64,000 bases of DNA from the NCBI GenBank assembly GCA_000016765.1, contig CP000699.1, positions 5,318,262 to 5,382,261 on the forward strand. Reading direction: 5' to 3'. Under the pieces are notes generated by a model that worked only from the letters and a program-made list of their open reading frames with translations, was not told where the DNA came from and searched no databases. Both the position numbers and the translations under genes were made by a program. Of the stretch, positions 1 to 10,947 are shown piece after piece (the first letter of the stretch is position 1; every line of letters starts with the position of its first letter). Source of the stretch: Rhizorhabdus wittichii RW1. GTDB lineage: Bacteria; Pseudomonadota; Alphaproteobacteria; Sphingomonadales; Sphingomonadaceae.

Positions 1-1
1 C

Positions 2-3000
2 GTCGACGCCAAGCTGCTGCGTCCCCAGGCGATGTTCCCCAATATGACCGGACGCAACATCAAGCTGCACGCCAGCTTCGACGGGCCGTTCGGCACGGCG
101 GACTATGCCTATGCGCTGACCGCCGAGCATGTCGCCTTCGACACGACCGGGTTCGACATCGTCCGCGCCGAGGGCAAGGGCAAGCTGTCCGATCCGCCGG
201 TCAAGCTGCCGGTCCGCCTGTCGGCGCGGCGGGTGACGGGGGTCGGCGACGTCGCCGGCGGCATCCTCGGCAATCTCAAGGTCGACGGCGTGTTGCAGGT
301 GACCGCGCAGAAGGTGACCGGCGAGAAGCTGCGGCTCAGCTCGGACAAGCTGGCGGGGCAGCTCTCGCTCAGCCTCGACCTGCGGACCGGCGCCTATGAC
401 GTTGCCCTGACAGGCAAATTGCTGCGCTATTTCATCCCCGGCATCGGCATCGTCGACGTCAATTCGGAACTGAAGGTCATTCCCGGCGCGGGCGGGCGCG
501 GGACGGTGGTCGCTGGGCGCGGGCGCGCCTGGGTGCGCCGGTTCGACAATGCCTTCCTGCGATCGCTGGCCGGCGGGCTGCCGTCGATCGACACGCAGCT
601 CCGGCGCGGACCGGACGGCGTGCTCCATTTCGAGCGGCTGGTGCTGACCGGGCCCGGCATCCGCCTGACCGGCAACGGCTTCCGCCGTCGCGACGGCAGC
701 TTCTACTTCAAGGGCAGCGGCACCCAGGCGCAATATGGCCCGGTCCAGATCACCCTCGACGGTGATATCAGCCGGCCGAAGATCGACCTCGTCCTCGCCA
801 GCCCGGTGCAGGCGCTGGGCCTCGTCAACGTCGCGGTGAAGCTCGACCCGACCGCGCAGGGCTTCGCCTATAGCGCGACGGGCGGCTCGCACCTCGGCCC
901 GTGGGGCAGCAGCGGCGCGATCCTGCTGCCGGCCAACCAGCCCGCCACCATCCAGGTCGCGACCTTCGCGGTCAGCGGCGCCAAGGGCAGCGGCAGCCTG
1001 CGCTCCGATCCGAACGGCTTCACCGGGCGCATCGACCTGGCCGACGGCACCGTCACCGGCCCGCTGCTCTTCTCGGTCGAACAGGGCTTGCAGAAGATCG
1101 AGGGGCATCTGCGCGCCCGCCGTGCCACCATCGGGGCGGCGGTGCCGTTCACGGTCGGCCGTGGGCGGCTCGACGGCACCGTGCTGCTCGATCCGGCCGG
1201 GGTGCAGGTCAACGCCACCGTCGCCCTGTTCGGCACGACGATGCGCGGCATCACCCTCGGCCGCGGCCGCGCGACGATCGCGCTCAAGGGCGAGAGCGGG
1301 ACGATCAGCGCCAACCTCGCCGGTTCGCGCGGGCGCGGCTTCGAACTGGCGACGGTCGCCCGCCTCACCCCCGACAGCGTCAGCCTGACCGCCGACGGCA
1401 CGATCGACCAGAAGCCGATCCGGCTCGATGGCCCGGCCGTGCTGCGGCGCGAGCCCGACGCCTGGCGTCTCGAACCGACCACCCTCGGCTTCGGCAGCGG
1501 CAAGGCGACGCTCGCCGGCCGCTTCGGCAGTGCGACCAACGAGGTCAAGGCCGGCATCCAGGCGATGCCCTTGTCGGTGCTCGACATCTTCTATCCGGGG
1601 CTGGGCCTGTCGGGCGTCGCGACCGGCGACGTCGACTATCGGCTCCAGCGCGGCGCGCGCATCCCCACTGGCCGCGTCAACCTCAAGATCCGTGGCCTGT
1701 CGCGCTCGGGCCTGGTGCTGACCTCGCGCCCCGCCGATGTCGCGCTGGCGGGCGTGCTGACCGAGAATGTCGCCGCCGCGCGGGCGGTGGTGTCGAGCGG
1801 CGGCAAGGTGATCGGACGCGGGCAGGCGCGGATCACCAACCTGCCGGCGACCGGCGCGCTGCCCGACCGGCTGATGAGCGGCAACCTGCTCGCGCAGCTC
1901 CGCTATGGCGGCCCGGCCGACACGCTGTGGCGCCTGATCGGAGTCGAGACGATCGACATATCGGGGCCGGTGTCGATCGGCGCCGACATCAGCGGCACCG
2001 GCGCCAATCCGGTGATCCGGGGATCGCTGCGCTCGACCCAGGCGCGGCTCGAAAGCGCGGTGACCGGCACGGTGATCACCAACATCGCCGCGACCGGCCG
2101 CTTCAACGGATCGCGGCTGCTGGTCGACAAGCTGTCCGGCCAGACGCGGGGCGGCGGCACCATCGCCGGCCGCGCCGCGTTCGACTTCGCGGCGGAGAAG
2201 GGCATCGGCATGGACGTCTCGCTCGACGCGCAGAACGCCCAGCTCATCAACCGCGACGATATCGGCGCGATCGTGACCGGTCCGATCACGATCCGTTCGG
2301 ACGGCGGCAGCGGCACGATCGGCGGCGACGTCCGGCTGGTGCGCGGCCGCTTCCAGCTCGGCCGCGCCGCGGCGGTCGCGACGATCCCGCAGTTCGACAC
2401 GGTCGAGCTCAACCGCCCCGACGACGAGGACGACGTCCAGCGGCCCCTGTCGTGGAAGCTCGACATCGACGTGGATTCGCGCAACCAGCTCGCGGTCACC
2501 GGCCTCGGCCTCGACAGCGAATGGCGCGGCAAGCTCCACCTCGGCGGCACGATCGACAATCCGGCGATCAACGGCCGGGTCGACCTGGTGCGCGGTGGCT
2601 ACGAGTTCGCCGGCCGCCGCTTCGATCTCGATCGCGGCGCGATCCGTTTCCTCGGCGAAACCCCGCCCGATCCGCTGCTCGACATCACCGCCAAGGCCAA
2701 TCTCAACGGCGTCAGCGCGACGATCACGGTCAGCGGCACCGGGCAGAAGCCCGAGATACACTTCAGCAGCATTCCCGCGCTGCCCGAGGACGAACTGCTG
2801 TCGCGGCTGCTGTTCGGCACCTCGATCACCAACCTGTCGGCGCCCGAGGCGCTCCAGCTCGCGGCGGCGGTCGGGTCGCTGCGCGGCGGGGGCGGGGGGC
2901 TCAACCCGATCAACGCGGTGCGCCGCGCCGCCGGGCTCGATCGCCTGCGCATCCTGCCCGCCGATCCGACGATCGGCATCGGCACCTCGATCGCCGCCGG

Positions 3001-3163
3001 CAAATATATCGGCCGGCGCACCTATGTGGAGGTGATCAGCGACGGGCAGGGCTATTCGGCGACGCGGATCGAGTTCCAGATCACCCGCTGGCTGTCGCTG
3101 CTGTCGAGCATCTCCACCATCGGCCGGCAGAGCGCCAGCGTGAAGGTGTCGAAGGACTATTAG
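2..3163 (+). CDS. tamB: TamB-like translocation and assembly module protein, C-terminal part (5' truncated by window)
   Basis: The reading frame is open from the first bases of the window, so the start lies upstream; about 1053 residues are visible. TamB proteins are very long, inner-membrane-anchored, periplasm-spanning beta-rich proteins that work with the BamA-like TamA in outer-membrane protein assembly or lipid transport. The visible part is Gly/Asp-rich and repetitive, with many short strands such as GTIDNPAINGRVDLVRGGYE. It ends with the family's C-terminal (DUF490) hallmarks: PEDELLSRLLFG around residues 925-935 and a terminal strand pattern ending ASVKVSKDY. TamA would be expected upstream, outside the window. 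The DoxX gene follows 78 nt after the stop on the same strand but is not obviously related. Confidence 0.93.
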   Translation, partial: VDAKLLRPQAMFPNMTGRNIKLHASFDGPFGTADYAYALTAEHVAFDTTGFDIVRAEGKGKLSDPPVKLPVRLSARRVTGVGDVAGGILGNLKVDGVLQVTAQKVTGEKLRLSSDKLAGQLSLSLDLRTGAYDVALTGKLLRYFIPGIGIVDVNSELKVIPGAGGRGTVVAGRGRAWVRRFDNAFLRSLAGGLPSIDTQLRRGPDGVLHFERLVLTGPGIRLTGNGFRRRDGSFYFKGSGTQAQYGPVQITLDGDISRPKIDLVLASPVQALGLVNVAVKLDPTAQGFAYSATGGSHLGPWGSSGAILLPANQPATIQVATFAVSGAKGSGSLRSDPNGFTGRIDLADGTVTGPLLFSVEQGLQKIEGHLRARRATIGAAVPFTVGRGRLDGTVLLDPAGVQVNATVALFGTTMRGITLGRGRATIALKGESGTISANLAGSRGRGFELATVARLTPDSVSLTADGTIDQKPIRLDGPAVLRREPDAWRLEPTTLGFGSGKATLAGRFGSATNEVKAGIQAMPLSVLDIFYPGLGLSGVATGDVDYRLQRGARIPTGRVNLKIRGLSRSGLVLTSRPADVALAGVLTENVAAARAVVSSGGKVIGRGQARITNLPATGALPDRLMSGNLLAQLRYGGPADTLWRLIGVETIDISGPVSIGADISGTGANPVIRGSLRSTQARLESAVTGTVITNIAATGRFNGSRLLVDKLSGQTRGGGTIAGRAAFDFAAEKGIGMDVSLDAQNAQLINRDDIGAIVTGPITIRSDGGSGTIGGDVRLVRGRFQLGRAAAVATIPQFDTVELNRPDDEDDVQRPLSWKLDIDVDSRNQLAVTGLGLDSEWRGKLHLGGTIDNPAINGRVDLVRGGYEFAGRRFDLDRGAIRFLGETPPDPLLDITAKANLNGVSATITVSGTGQKPEIHFSSIPALPEDELLSRLLFGTSITNLSAPEALQLAAAVGSLRGGGGGLNPINAVRRAAGLDRLRILPADPTIGIGTSIAAGKYIGRRTYVEVISDGQGYSATRIEFQITRWLSLLSSISTIGRQSASVKVSKDY

Positions 3164-3241
3164 GCTGGATCTGGTCGGCTGCTTGGCAGCGGACCATCCT
3201 GTGCTATGTTCGCCTGCCGTAACGAGACGGGGAGGAAGCCG

Positions 3242-3643
3242 ATGAACAGCCTCGATCAGAACCGCCCGCTGATGCTGAGCGTGTTGCGCATCATGTCGGG
3301 ATTATTGTTCCTGGCCCATGGGACGCAGAAATACCTCTCCTTCCCGGGCGGCGAACGCGCCGGGTCGGGCTGGGCGCTCGACAATCCCGCCGCTTTTGCC
3401 GGGATCGTCGAGTTCGGCGCCGGCCTGCTCATCGCGCTGGGGCTGTTCACGCGGCCGGCGGCGTTCCTCGCCTCGGGCACCATGGCGGTGGCCTATTTCA
3501 TCGGCCACATGCCGAAGAACTTCTGGCCGGTGAACAATATGGGCGACGCGGCGATCCTCTACTGCTTCATCTTCCTCTACCTGGTCTTCGCCGGCCCGGG
3601 GCCGCTCAGCCTGGACGCCCTGCGCGCGCAGAAGCGCGGCTGA
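3242..3643 (+). CDS. DoxX family membrane protein
   Basis: This 133-aa protein has about four membrane helices. It carries the DoxX-type N-terminus (SVLRIMSGLLFLAHGTQK) and the conserved GIVEFGAGLLIALG and MAVAYFIGH segments. I chose the ATG at 3242 because GGGAGG lies about 5 nt upstream; an in-frame ATG at 3206 adds 12 unhelpful residues and lacks a ribosome site. DoxX family members sit in the inner membrane and have been linked to redox and thiol stress in some bacteria, but the biochemical role of this subgroup is not settled. The gene converges on the MFS gene, with only 4 nt between the stops. Confidence 0.88.
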   Translation: MNSLDQNRPLMLSVLRIMSGLLFLAHGTQKYLSFPGGERAGSGWALDNPAAFAGIVEFGAGLLIALGLFTRPAAFLASGTMAVAYFIGHMPKNFWPVNNMGDAAILYCFIFLYLVFAGPGPLSLDALRAQKRG

Positions 3644-3647
3644 CCTT

Positions 3648-4904
3648 TCAGGCCTGGGTCGTCGGGCGGCAATTATGCGCCCGGAACAGGCGCCCGCGCT
3701 CGGCGACGAGGACGATCAGCAGCGCCGCCGACGACCCGATCAGGAAGCCCAGCGTCAGGGGCAGGGTGGTGCCGCTGAACGTCTGGCCGATGGCGATGCC
3801 GATCAGCGTTCCGATCAGGCTCTGCATGAAGCCCTGGATCGACGAGGCGGTGCCGGCGATATGCCCGACGCGTTCCATCGCCATCGCGCTGAAATTCGAT
3901 CCGGTCAGGCCGAACAGGAACATCGTCGTCCCCTGGAACAGCGCGAAGATCAGCACCGTCTCCCGGCCGGACAGGACGACGCCGAGCCGGACGAGCGACA
4001 GCAGGATCATCGCGATCAGCGCGCTGTGCGAGACGAGGCGGGTGCCCAGCCGCTCGACGATCCGCGAATTGAGCAGCGCCGCGATCGCCATCATCACCGC
4101 GATCGCGGCGAAGCCGGGCGCGAACAGCTCGGGCGCGTGGAAGCTGTGGGCGAAGATCTGCTGCGAACTGTTGAGGAAGCCGACCAGCCCGCCATAGACG
4201 ACCGCCGAGGCGAGGGCATAGCCCAGCGAGAGGCGGTCGCGCAGCGTCGTCCGCGTCGCGTCGAGGATCGAGGCGAGCGCGATCGAGCGGCGGCGATCGG
4301 GGGCCAGCGTCTCGGGCAGCCGCAGCCATGCCCATAGCGCGACGAACAGGCTGAAGGCGCCGAGCAGGTAGAAGATCCAGTGCCACGGGGCGACGATCAG
4401 GACGAGCTGGCCCAGTGTCGGGGCGAGGATCGGCACCGCCAGGAACACCATGAAGCAGAGCGACGTCACCCGCGCCATGCGGCGGCCGGCATAGCAGTCG
4501 CGCACGATCGAGATCGACAGCACGCGGGTCGATGCCGCGACGAAGCCTTGCAGCGCGCGGGCCACCAGCAGCAGCTCGAAGCTGCCGGCATGGGCGGCGA
4601 TGAAGCTCATCAGCGCATAGATGCCCATCGTGCCGAGCAGGAGCGGGCGGCGGCCGAAGCGGTCGGCGAGGGGGCCGTGGACGAGCTGCCCGAAGCCGAA
4701 CGCGCCGATATAGACCGCGATGACGAGCTGCTGGTGGTTCTCCACCGACACGCCCAGCTCGCTGCCGATCCGGCCGAGCGCGGGCAGCATGATGTCGATG
4801 CCGAGGGCATTGACCGCCATCAGCGACGCCATCAGCGCGACGAACTCGCCGAACGGCAAGCCGTGCGACGCGTTTTCGGACTGGATGGGTTCGGGGGCGT
4901 TCAT
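3648..4904 (-). CDS. MFS transporter, Bcr/CflA multidrug efflux subfamily
   Basis: This is a 418-aa, 12-helix major facilitator protein. Helix 1 begins FVALMASLMAVNALGIDIMLPAL, broken here only by reading on past ALG, and is characteristic of the Bcr/CflA (drug:H+ antiporter-1) group. The loop 2-3 motif GPLADRFGRRPLLL is intact. I chose the ATG at 4904 because the longer open frame to 5195 runs into the glnA terminator and the glnA gene. The likely role is proton-driven export of a drug or metabolite from the cytoplasm; the substrate cannot be read from the sequence. A TTGCCA/TATTGC pair with 17-nt spacing (about 4924-4952, minus strand) is a plausible promoter just past the glnA terminator. 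Confidence 0.88.
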   Translation of the reverse strand: MNAPEPIQSENASHGLPFGEFVALMASLMAVNALGIDIMLPALGRIGSELGVSVENHQQLVIAVYIGAFGFGQLVHGPLADRFGRRPLLLGTMGIYALMSFIAAHAGSFELLLVARALQGFVAASTRVLSISIVRDCYAGRRMARVTSLCFMVFLAVPILAPTLGQLVLIVAPWHWIFYLLGAFSLFVALWAWLRLPETLAPDRRRSIALASILDATRTTLRDRLSLGYALASAVVYGGLVGFLNSSQQIFAHSFHAPELFAPGFAAIAVMMAIAALLNSRIVERLGTRLVSHSALIAMILLSLVRLGVVLSGRETVLIFALFQGTTMFLFGLTGSNFSAMAMERVGHIAGTASSIQGFMQSLIGTLIGIAIGQTFSGTTLPLTLGFLIGSSAALLIVLVAERGRLFRAHNCRPTTQA

Positions 4905-4954
4905 GCGGGGGATCCTGCGCGGGGCAATAAGCGTGGGTCCGCCGGCTGGCAACC

Positions 4955-4993
4955 AAAAGAGAAAAGGGCCCCGGGGCACTGGCCCCGGAGCCC
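4955..4993 (-). terminator. Rho-independent terminator of glnA
   Basis: Read on the minus strand, a 12-bp GC-rich stem with one mismatch and a 4-nt loop (arms at 4966-4977 and 4982-4993) is followed by TTTTCTCTTTT. It begins 25 nt after the glnA stop codon and separates glnA from the MFS gene downstream. Confidence 0.85.
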
Positions 4994-5017
4994 TTTCTCG
5001 AAGCGCCTTTCGGCGGA

Positions 5018-6430
5018 TCAGTTCGAGAAGTACATGTCGAACTCGACCGGGCTCGGGGTCATTTCCCAACGGGCGACTTCCGGCCACTTGAGCTCGAGAT
5101 AGGCCTCGATCTGGTCCTCGGTGAAGACGCCGCCCTTGGTGAGGAAGCCATGGTCGGCCTGGAGCGAGTTGAGCGCCTCGCGGAGCGAACCGCACACGGT
5201 CGGAACCTCGGCCAGCTCTTCCGGCGGAAGATCATAGAGGTTCTTGTCCATCGCCTCGCCCGGATGGATCTTGTTCTCGATGCCGTCGAGGCCCGCCATC
5301 AGCAGCGCCGCGTAGCAGAGATAGGGATTGGCCATCGCGTCGGGGAAGCGGAACTCGACGCGCTTCGCCTTGGCGCCGGTGCCATAGGGGATGCGGCACG
5401 AGGCCGAACGGTTGCGCGCCGAATAGGCGAGCAGCACCGGGGCCTCATAGCCCGGCACCAGCCGCTTGTAGCTGTTGGTGGTCGGGTTGGTGAAGGCGTT
5501 GAGCGCCTTGGCATGCTTGATCACGCCGCCGATGAAATAGAGGCAGGTGTCCGACAGGCCGGCATAGCCGTTGCCCGCGAACAGGGGCTGGCCCTTGTCC
5601 CAGATCGACATATGGGTGTGCATGCCCGAGCCGTTGTCTTCCTTGATCGGCTTCGGCATGAAGGTCACGGTCTTGCCGTAGGCCTGCGCGACCTGCCAGC
5701 AGACATATTTGTAGATCTGCATGCGGTCGGCGGTGGTGACGAGCGTGCCGAAGGTCAGGCCGAGCTCGTGCTGCGCCGCGGCGACCTCATGGTGGTGCTT
5801 GTCGCAGGGCAGGCCCATTTCGAGCATGGTCGAGACCATCTCGGCGCGGATGTCGACCGCGCTGTCGACCGGGGCGACCGGGAAATAGCCGCCCTTGGCG
5901 CGCGGGCGGTGGCCCAGATTGCCGCCTTCGAGCGCCTTGCCGCTGTTGGTCGGCAGCTCGATGTCGTCGAGGCGATAATAGCTGGTGTTGTAGCTCGTCT
6001 CGAACTGGACGTCGTCGAACATGAAGAACTCGGCTTCCGGCCCGACATAGACGGTGTCGCCGATGCCGATCGACTTCACATAGGCCTCGGCGCGCTTCGC
6101 GGTCGAGCGCGGGTCGCGGCCGTACAGCTCGCCGGTCGAGGGCTCGACGATGTCGCAGACGAGGATCAGCATCGGGGTCGCCGAGAAGGGATCGATCCAG
6201 ACCGCGTCCAGGTCGGGCTTCAGGATCATGTCGGACTCGTTGATCGCCTTCCAGCCCTCGATCGACGAACCGTCGAACATGAAGCCGTCGGTCAGCTCGT
6301 CCTCGCCGACGACGCTGGCGACCATGGTCAGGTGCTGCCACTTGCCCTTGGGGTCGGTGAAGCGAAGATCGACCCACTCGATCTCCTTGTCCTCGATCAG
6401 TTTAAGAACGTCAGCGGGCTTGTTCGCCAT
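5018..6430 (-). CDS. glnA: Glutamine synthetase, type I
   Basis: GlnA makes glutamine from glutamate, ammonia and ATP in the cytoplasm as a dodecamer and is the main entry point of ammonium. The 470-aa length is standard for the GSI-beta class. Visible motifs are FDGSSIEGW (about 53-60), the metal-binding PEAEFF (131-136), the [12 protein letters not shown] catalytic segment (260-271), NRSASCRIP (340-348) and the adenylylation loop [10 protein letters not shown] with Tyr399. The presence of that Tyr implies control by GlnE-type adenylylation. I chose the ATG at 6430 because the protein then begins [10 protein letters not shown] like other family members; the frame extends 10 codons further upstream. 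It follows glnB by 80 nt and is closed by a strong terminator. Confidence 0.98.
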   Translation of the reverse strand: MANKPADVLKLIEDKEIEWVDLRFTDPKGKWQHLTMVASVVGEDELTDGFMFDGSSIEGWKAINESDMILKPDLDAVWIDPFSATPMLILVCDIVEPSTGELYGRDPRSTAKRAEAYVKSIGIGDTVYVGPEAEFFMFDDVQFETSYNTSYYRLDDIELPTNSGKALEGGNLGHRPRAKGGYFPVAPVDSAVDIRAEMVSTMLEMGLPCDKHHHEVAAAQHELGLTFGTLVTTADRMQIYKYVCWQVAQAYGKTVTFMPKPIKEDNGSGMHTHMSIWDKGQPLFAGNGYAGLSDTCLYFIGGVIKHAKALNAFTNPTTNSYKRLVPGYEAPVLLAYSARNRSASCRIPYGTGAKAKRVEFRFPDAMANPYLCYAALLMAGLDGIENKIHPGEAMDKNLYDLPPEELAEVPTVCGSLREALNSLQADHGFLTKGGVFTEDQIEAYLELKWPEVARWEMTPSPVEFDMYFSN

Positions 6431-6510
6431 GTGCCTTGCCTTCCCCGTGAGAAAATCCATTGAAATGTTTCGGACGATCGTTGCGCCCGGTTGCGACGGC
6501 CTGACGCGAT

Positions 6511-7876
<1,366 letters not shown>

Positions 7877-7988
7877 ATAGGCGATCTCCGGCCCTATTGC
7901 GAGCGCCGACGGGCCGCGGGCGGGAAATGCGGAAGGGAAGGGGTGCAGGGTGCTTCCCCCTCCGCCGATCCCGCTCTATGGGACCATC

Positions 7989-8759
7989 ATGATCGGCCCG
8001 GAAACAGAAGAGCGAATCTGGACGGCGGCCCTGCTCGTCATCGGCGACGAGATATTGTCGGGGCGGACCCAGGACAGGAACGTCGGGCAGGTCGCGACCT
8101 GGCTCAACCTGCAGGGGATCAGGCTGGCCGAGGTCCGCGTCGTCGCCGACGACATGGACGCGATCGGCGAGGCCGTGCATCAGCTCAAGGCGCGCAACGA
8201 CTATCTGTTCACCACCGGCGGCATCGGCCCGACCCATGACGACATCACCGTCGACGCGATCGCGCGGGCGCTGGGCGTGTCGGTGGTCGTCCATCCCAAG
8301 GCCCGCGCCGCGCTGGAAGGCTATTATGCGACGCGCGGCGGGCTGACCGACGCACGGCTGCGCATGGCGCGCGTGCCCGACGGGGCCGAGCTGATCGAGA
8401 ACGCCATGTCGGGCGCGCCCGGCATCCGCCTCGGCAACATCTTCATCCTCGCGGGGGTGCCGCATATCGCCGGGCTGATGCTGGAGGCGCTCTCCGACCA
8501 GCTCGAAGGCGGCCTGCCGGTGCTGTCGCGGACGATCGGCTGCTGGGTCCCGGAAAGCGAGATCGCCGACCTGCTGCGCGAGACCGAGCGCGCCCATGCG
8601 GGGGCGCAGATCGGCAGCTATCCCTTCTTCCGCGAGGGCCGGGTCGGCGCCAATTTCGTCGTTCGCTCGACCGACCCGCTGACCGTCGACCGCTGCATCG
8701 CGGCGATCGGCGAGGGCCTCGTCCTGCTCGGCTACGCCCCGGTCGCCGACGGCATCTGA
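7989..8759 (+). CDS. CinA-like molybdopterin-binding-domain protein
   Basis: This 256-aa protein consists of the COG1058 (CinA N-terminal, MoeA-like) domain only: VIGDEILSGRTQDRN near the N-terminus and TTGGIGPTHDDIT at about residues 75-87. The C-terminal nicotinamide-nucleotide amidase domain of full CinA proteins is absent, as in many alphaproteobacterial homologues. Members of the family have ADP-ribose pyrophosphatase activity, but the role of the stand-alone domain is not well defined. I chose the ATG at 7989; a GTG at 7950 with a purine-rich upstream region is a serious alternative that would add 13 residues. The gene converges on the MFS gene, with a 28-nt overlap of coding ends. Confidence 0.85.
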   Translation: MIGPETEERIWTAALLVIGDEILSGRTQDRNVGQVATWLNLQGIRLAEVRVVADDMDAIGEAVHQLKARNDYLFTTGGIGPTHDDITVDAIARALGVSVVVHPKARAALEGYYATRGGLTDARLRMARVPDGAELIENAMSGAPGIRLGNIFILAGVPHIAGLMLEALSDQLEGGLPVLSRTIGCWVPESEIADLLRETERAHAGAQIGSYPFFREGRVGANFVVRSTDPLTVDRCIAAIGEGLVLLGYAPVADGI

Positions 8760-9991
8760 TCCACCGCCGCGTCGTCGCGTATCCGCCGCGTCATCGCCAG
8801 CGACAGGAGCGCGGCGAAGGCGAAGGCCGAGGCGATGACGAAGGCCGCGCCGGGGAAATGGACCGGCGCGTCGGGGCCGGTGAACCAGGCGAGCGCGGGG
8901 TTGAGCAGCAGCGGCGCCGCGATCGCGCCGACCGCGTTGAGGCTGCCGATGAAGCCCTGCATCTCGCCCTGCGCGTCGGCGGGCGCGCGCTGCGACATCA
9001 GCGCGGTGATCGACGGCTGGACCAGCGCCTGCAGCGCGGTGATCACGATGACGATCATGCCGAACCAGGCATAGGGCACGAGGGCGTAGCCGAGATAGCC
9101 GAAGGCGGCGACGGCGACCCCGATCATCGCGGTGCGCCGCTCGCGGAAGCGCTTGATCACCCGGCCGAGAACGGTGGCCTGGACCACCGCCATGGAGATG
9201 CCGGCGAGCGCCAGCGACAGGCCGATCATCCCGTTCGACCAGCCATATTGGGCGATCGCGAAGAAGGACCAGGTCGCCGGATAGACCATCGAGGCGATGT
9301 TCCACAGCAGCAGGATGCCCGACAGTCCCAGCACGCCGCGCATCTTGCGCGCCTGCAGCAGCGCGCCGACCGGGTTGGCGCGGGCGAAGCTGAAGGGCCG
9401 GCGCTTCTCCGGCGGCAGCGTCTCGGGAAAGAAGAAGAAGCCGAAGGTGAAGTTGAGCGCCGAGCAGATCGCGGCGGCGTAGAAGGGCATGCGGTGCCCG
9501 AACTCGCCGAGGATGCCGCCGAGCGCCGGGCCGAGGATGAAGCCGATGCCGAAGGCGGCGCCGACCAGCCCGAAGCGCTTGGCGCGGTCCTCGGGCGCGG
9601 TGATGTCGGCCAGCGCGGCGGTCGCCGGGCTGAACGACGCCCCGAACACGCCCGCGATCAGCCGCCCGAGGAACAGCAAAGCGAGCGTATGGGCGAACCC
9701 CATCAGCACATAGTCGACGGCGAGGCCGGCGAGCGACAGCAGCAGCACCGGCCGCCGGCCGAAGCGATCGCCGAGATTGCCGGCGAGCGGCCCGCACAGG
9801 AACTGCATCAGCGCATAGACGACCGACAGCCAGCCGCCCACGCGGATCGCCGCGGGCAGGTCGAGCTGGCCGACCTCCATGACGAGGCGCGGCAGCACCG
9901 GGATGACGATGCCGAAGCCGATCGCGTCGATCAGGATGGTGGCGACGATGAAGACGGTGGCGTTGCTCTTGCCACGCTCTGAAACCGACAT
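8732..9991 (-). CDS. MFS transporter, TetA-like (TCR) group
   Basis: This 419-aa, 12-helix major facilitator begins with helix 1 residues like the tetracycline-exporter group ([17 protein letters not shown]). It has the loop 2-3 motif [14 protein letters not shown] and a [12 protein letters not shown] segment in helix 4. It probably exports a small molecule by proton antiport; this group also contains many non-resistance transporters, so tetracycline resistance should not be assumed. The ATG at 9991 fits the family start; the open frame continues 10 codons further. The last 28 nt overlap the end of the convergent CinA-like gene. Confidence 0.85.
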   Translation of the reverse strand: MSVSERGKSNATVFIVATILIDAIGFGIVIPVLPRLVMEVGQLDLPAAIRVGGWLSVVYALMQFLCGPLAGNLGDRFGRRPVLLLSLAGLAVDYVLMGFAHTLALLFLGRLIAGVFGASFSPATAALADITAPEDRAKRFGLVGAAFGIGFILGPALGGILGEFGHRMPFYAAAICSALNFTFGFFFFPETLPPEKRRPFSFARANPVGALLQARKMRGVLGLSGILLLWNIASMVYPATWSFFAIAQYGWSNGMIGLSLALAGISMAVVQATVLGRVIKRFRERRTAMIGVAVAAFGYLGYALVPYAWFGMIVIVITALQALVQPSITALMSQRAPADAQGEMQGFIGSLNAVGAIAAPLLLNPALAWFTGPDAPVHFPGAAFVIASAFAFAALLSLAMTRRIRDDAAVDQMPSATGA

Positions 9992-10130
9992 GCGTTCCCC
10001 GAATCTTGGCCGGGCCCACACCGGCGCCCGCTACATCGGCGCTTGCCGGTGAAAAGACAAGGACGGCAGCGGAGGGGATGACGACGCCCGGCGCTTCGTT
10101 CATGAAGGCGGCGAACAGGGGGAGGCCCGC

Positions 10131-10538
10131 ATGACCCGCATCATCATCGCCTATTTTGCGACGCTCGTCGTCTTCGCGATCGTCGACGCCGTCTGGCTGA
10201 CCCAGGTCGGCCCTTCGCTCTACCGACCGATCATCGGCGCGATCCTGGCGCCCGAACCGCGTATGGCGCCGGCGATCGTCTTCTATGCGCTCTACATCGC
10301 CGGCCTGATCGTCTTCGCGGTCCACCCGGCGCTGGTCGCGGGCGCGTGGCGGACGGCGCTGGTCAAGGGCGCGCTGTTCGGTTTCTTCGCCTATGCGACC
10401 TACGACCTGACCAACCAGGCGACCCTGTCGGTCTGGTCGACCCGGATCACCCTGGCGGACATGGCGTGGGGCACCTTCGTCTCCGCGGTCGGATCGACCG
10501 GCGGCTTCCTGCTCACCCGGCTGGCGACGAAGGGCTGA
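10131..10538 (+). CDS. DUF2177 family membrane protein
   Basis: This 135-aa protein has four hydrophobic segments and matches the DUF2177 pattern: FAIVDAVWL in helix 1, IGAILAPEPRMAPAIVFY, and the signature GFFAYATYDLTNQATL at about residues 84-99. The start follows GGGGGAGG at good spacing. Members are small inner-membrane proteins of unknown function. The GFA-family gene starts only 4 nt after the stop, so the two are probably co-transcribed and translationally coupled. Confidence 0.85.
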   Translation: MTRIIIAYFATLVVFAIVDAVWLTQVGPSLYRPIIGAILAPEPRMAPAIVFYALYIAGLIVFAVHPALVAGAWRTALVKGALFGFFAYATYDLTNQATLSVWSTRITLADMAWGTFVSAVGSTGGFLLTRLATKG

Positions 10539-10542
10539 GGGC

Positions 10543-10917
10543 GTGAAGGTCGAGGGCGGCTGCCATTGCGGGCTGGTGCGGTTCGAGGCCGAGGTCGGCG
10601 AGGAGCCGCTCGAGATACTCGACTGCAACTGCTCGATCTGTTCGATGACGGGCTATCTGCACCTGATCGTGCCCGACAGCCGCTTCCGCCTGATCGAAGG
10701 CCAGCGCGAGACGACCACCTATCGCTTCGGATCGGGCAAGGCGCGCCACATCTTCTGCGGGCAATGCGGGATCAAGAGCTTCTACCGGCCGCGCTCGCAC
10801 CCCGAGGGGATCAGCATCTCGCTGCGCTGCATCGACGGCTGGGAGGAGCTGAACGTCGCGATCACCCCCTTCGAGGGCCGCGACTGGGGCAGGGGGGAGA
10901 ATGTGCCGGGTGACTGA
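10543..10917 (+). CDS. GFA family (glutathione-dependent formaldehyde-activating-like) zinc protein
   Basis: This 124-aa protein has the GFA/CENP-V zinc-binding layout: CHCG near the N-terminus, CNCSIC at about residues 28-33 and CGQCGIKSF at about 72-80. Founding members bind zinc and have been proposed to help glutathione react with formaldehyde, but most family members are unassigned and this one should not be named Gfa. Translation starts at the GTG at 10543. It lies between the DUF2177 gene (4 nt upstream) and the ClC gene (30 nt downstream), so the three may form one transcript. Confidence 0.85.
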   Translation: MKVEGGCHCGLVRFEAEVGEEPLEILDCNCSICSMTGYLHLIVPDSRFRLIEGQRETTTYRFGSGKARHIFCGQCGIKSFYRPRSHPEGISISLRCIDGWEELNVAITPFEGRDWGRGENVPGD

Positions 10918-10947
10918 CCGCCGCCGCCCGTCGCCGGCCGAGGGCTG

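Noticed and set aside
8732..9991. Naming the MFS protein a tetracycline resistance determinant
   Set aside because: It resembles the TetA-like group, but this group includes many non-resistance transporters and no regulator gene tetR accompanies it.
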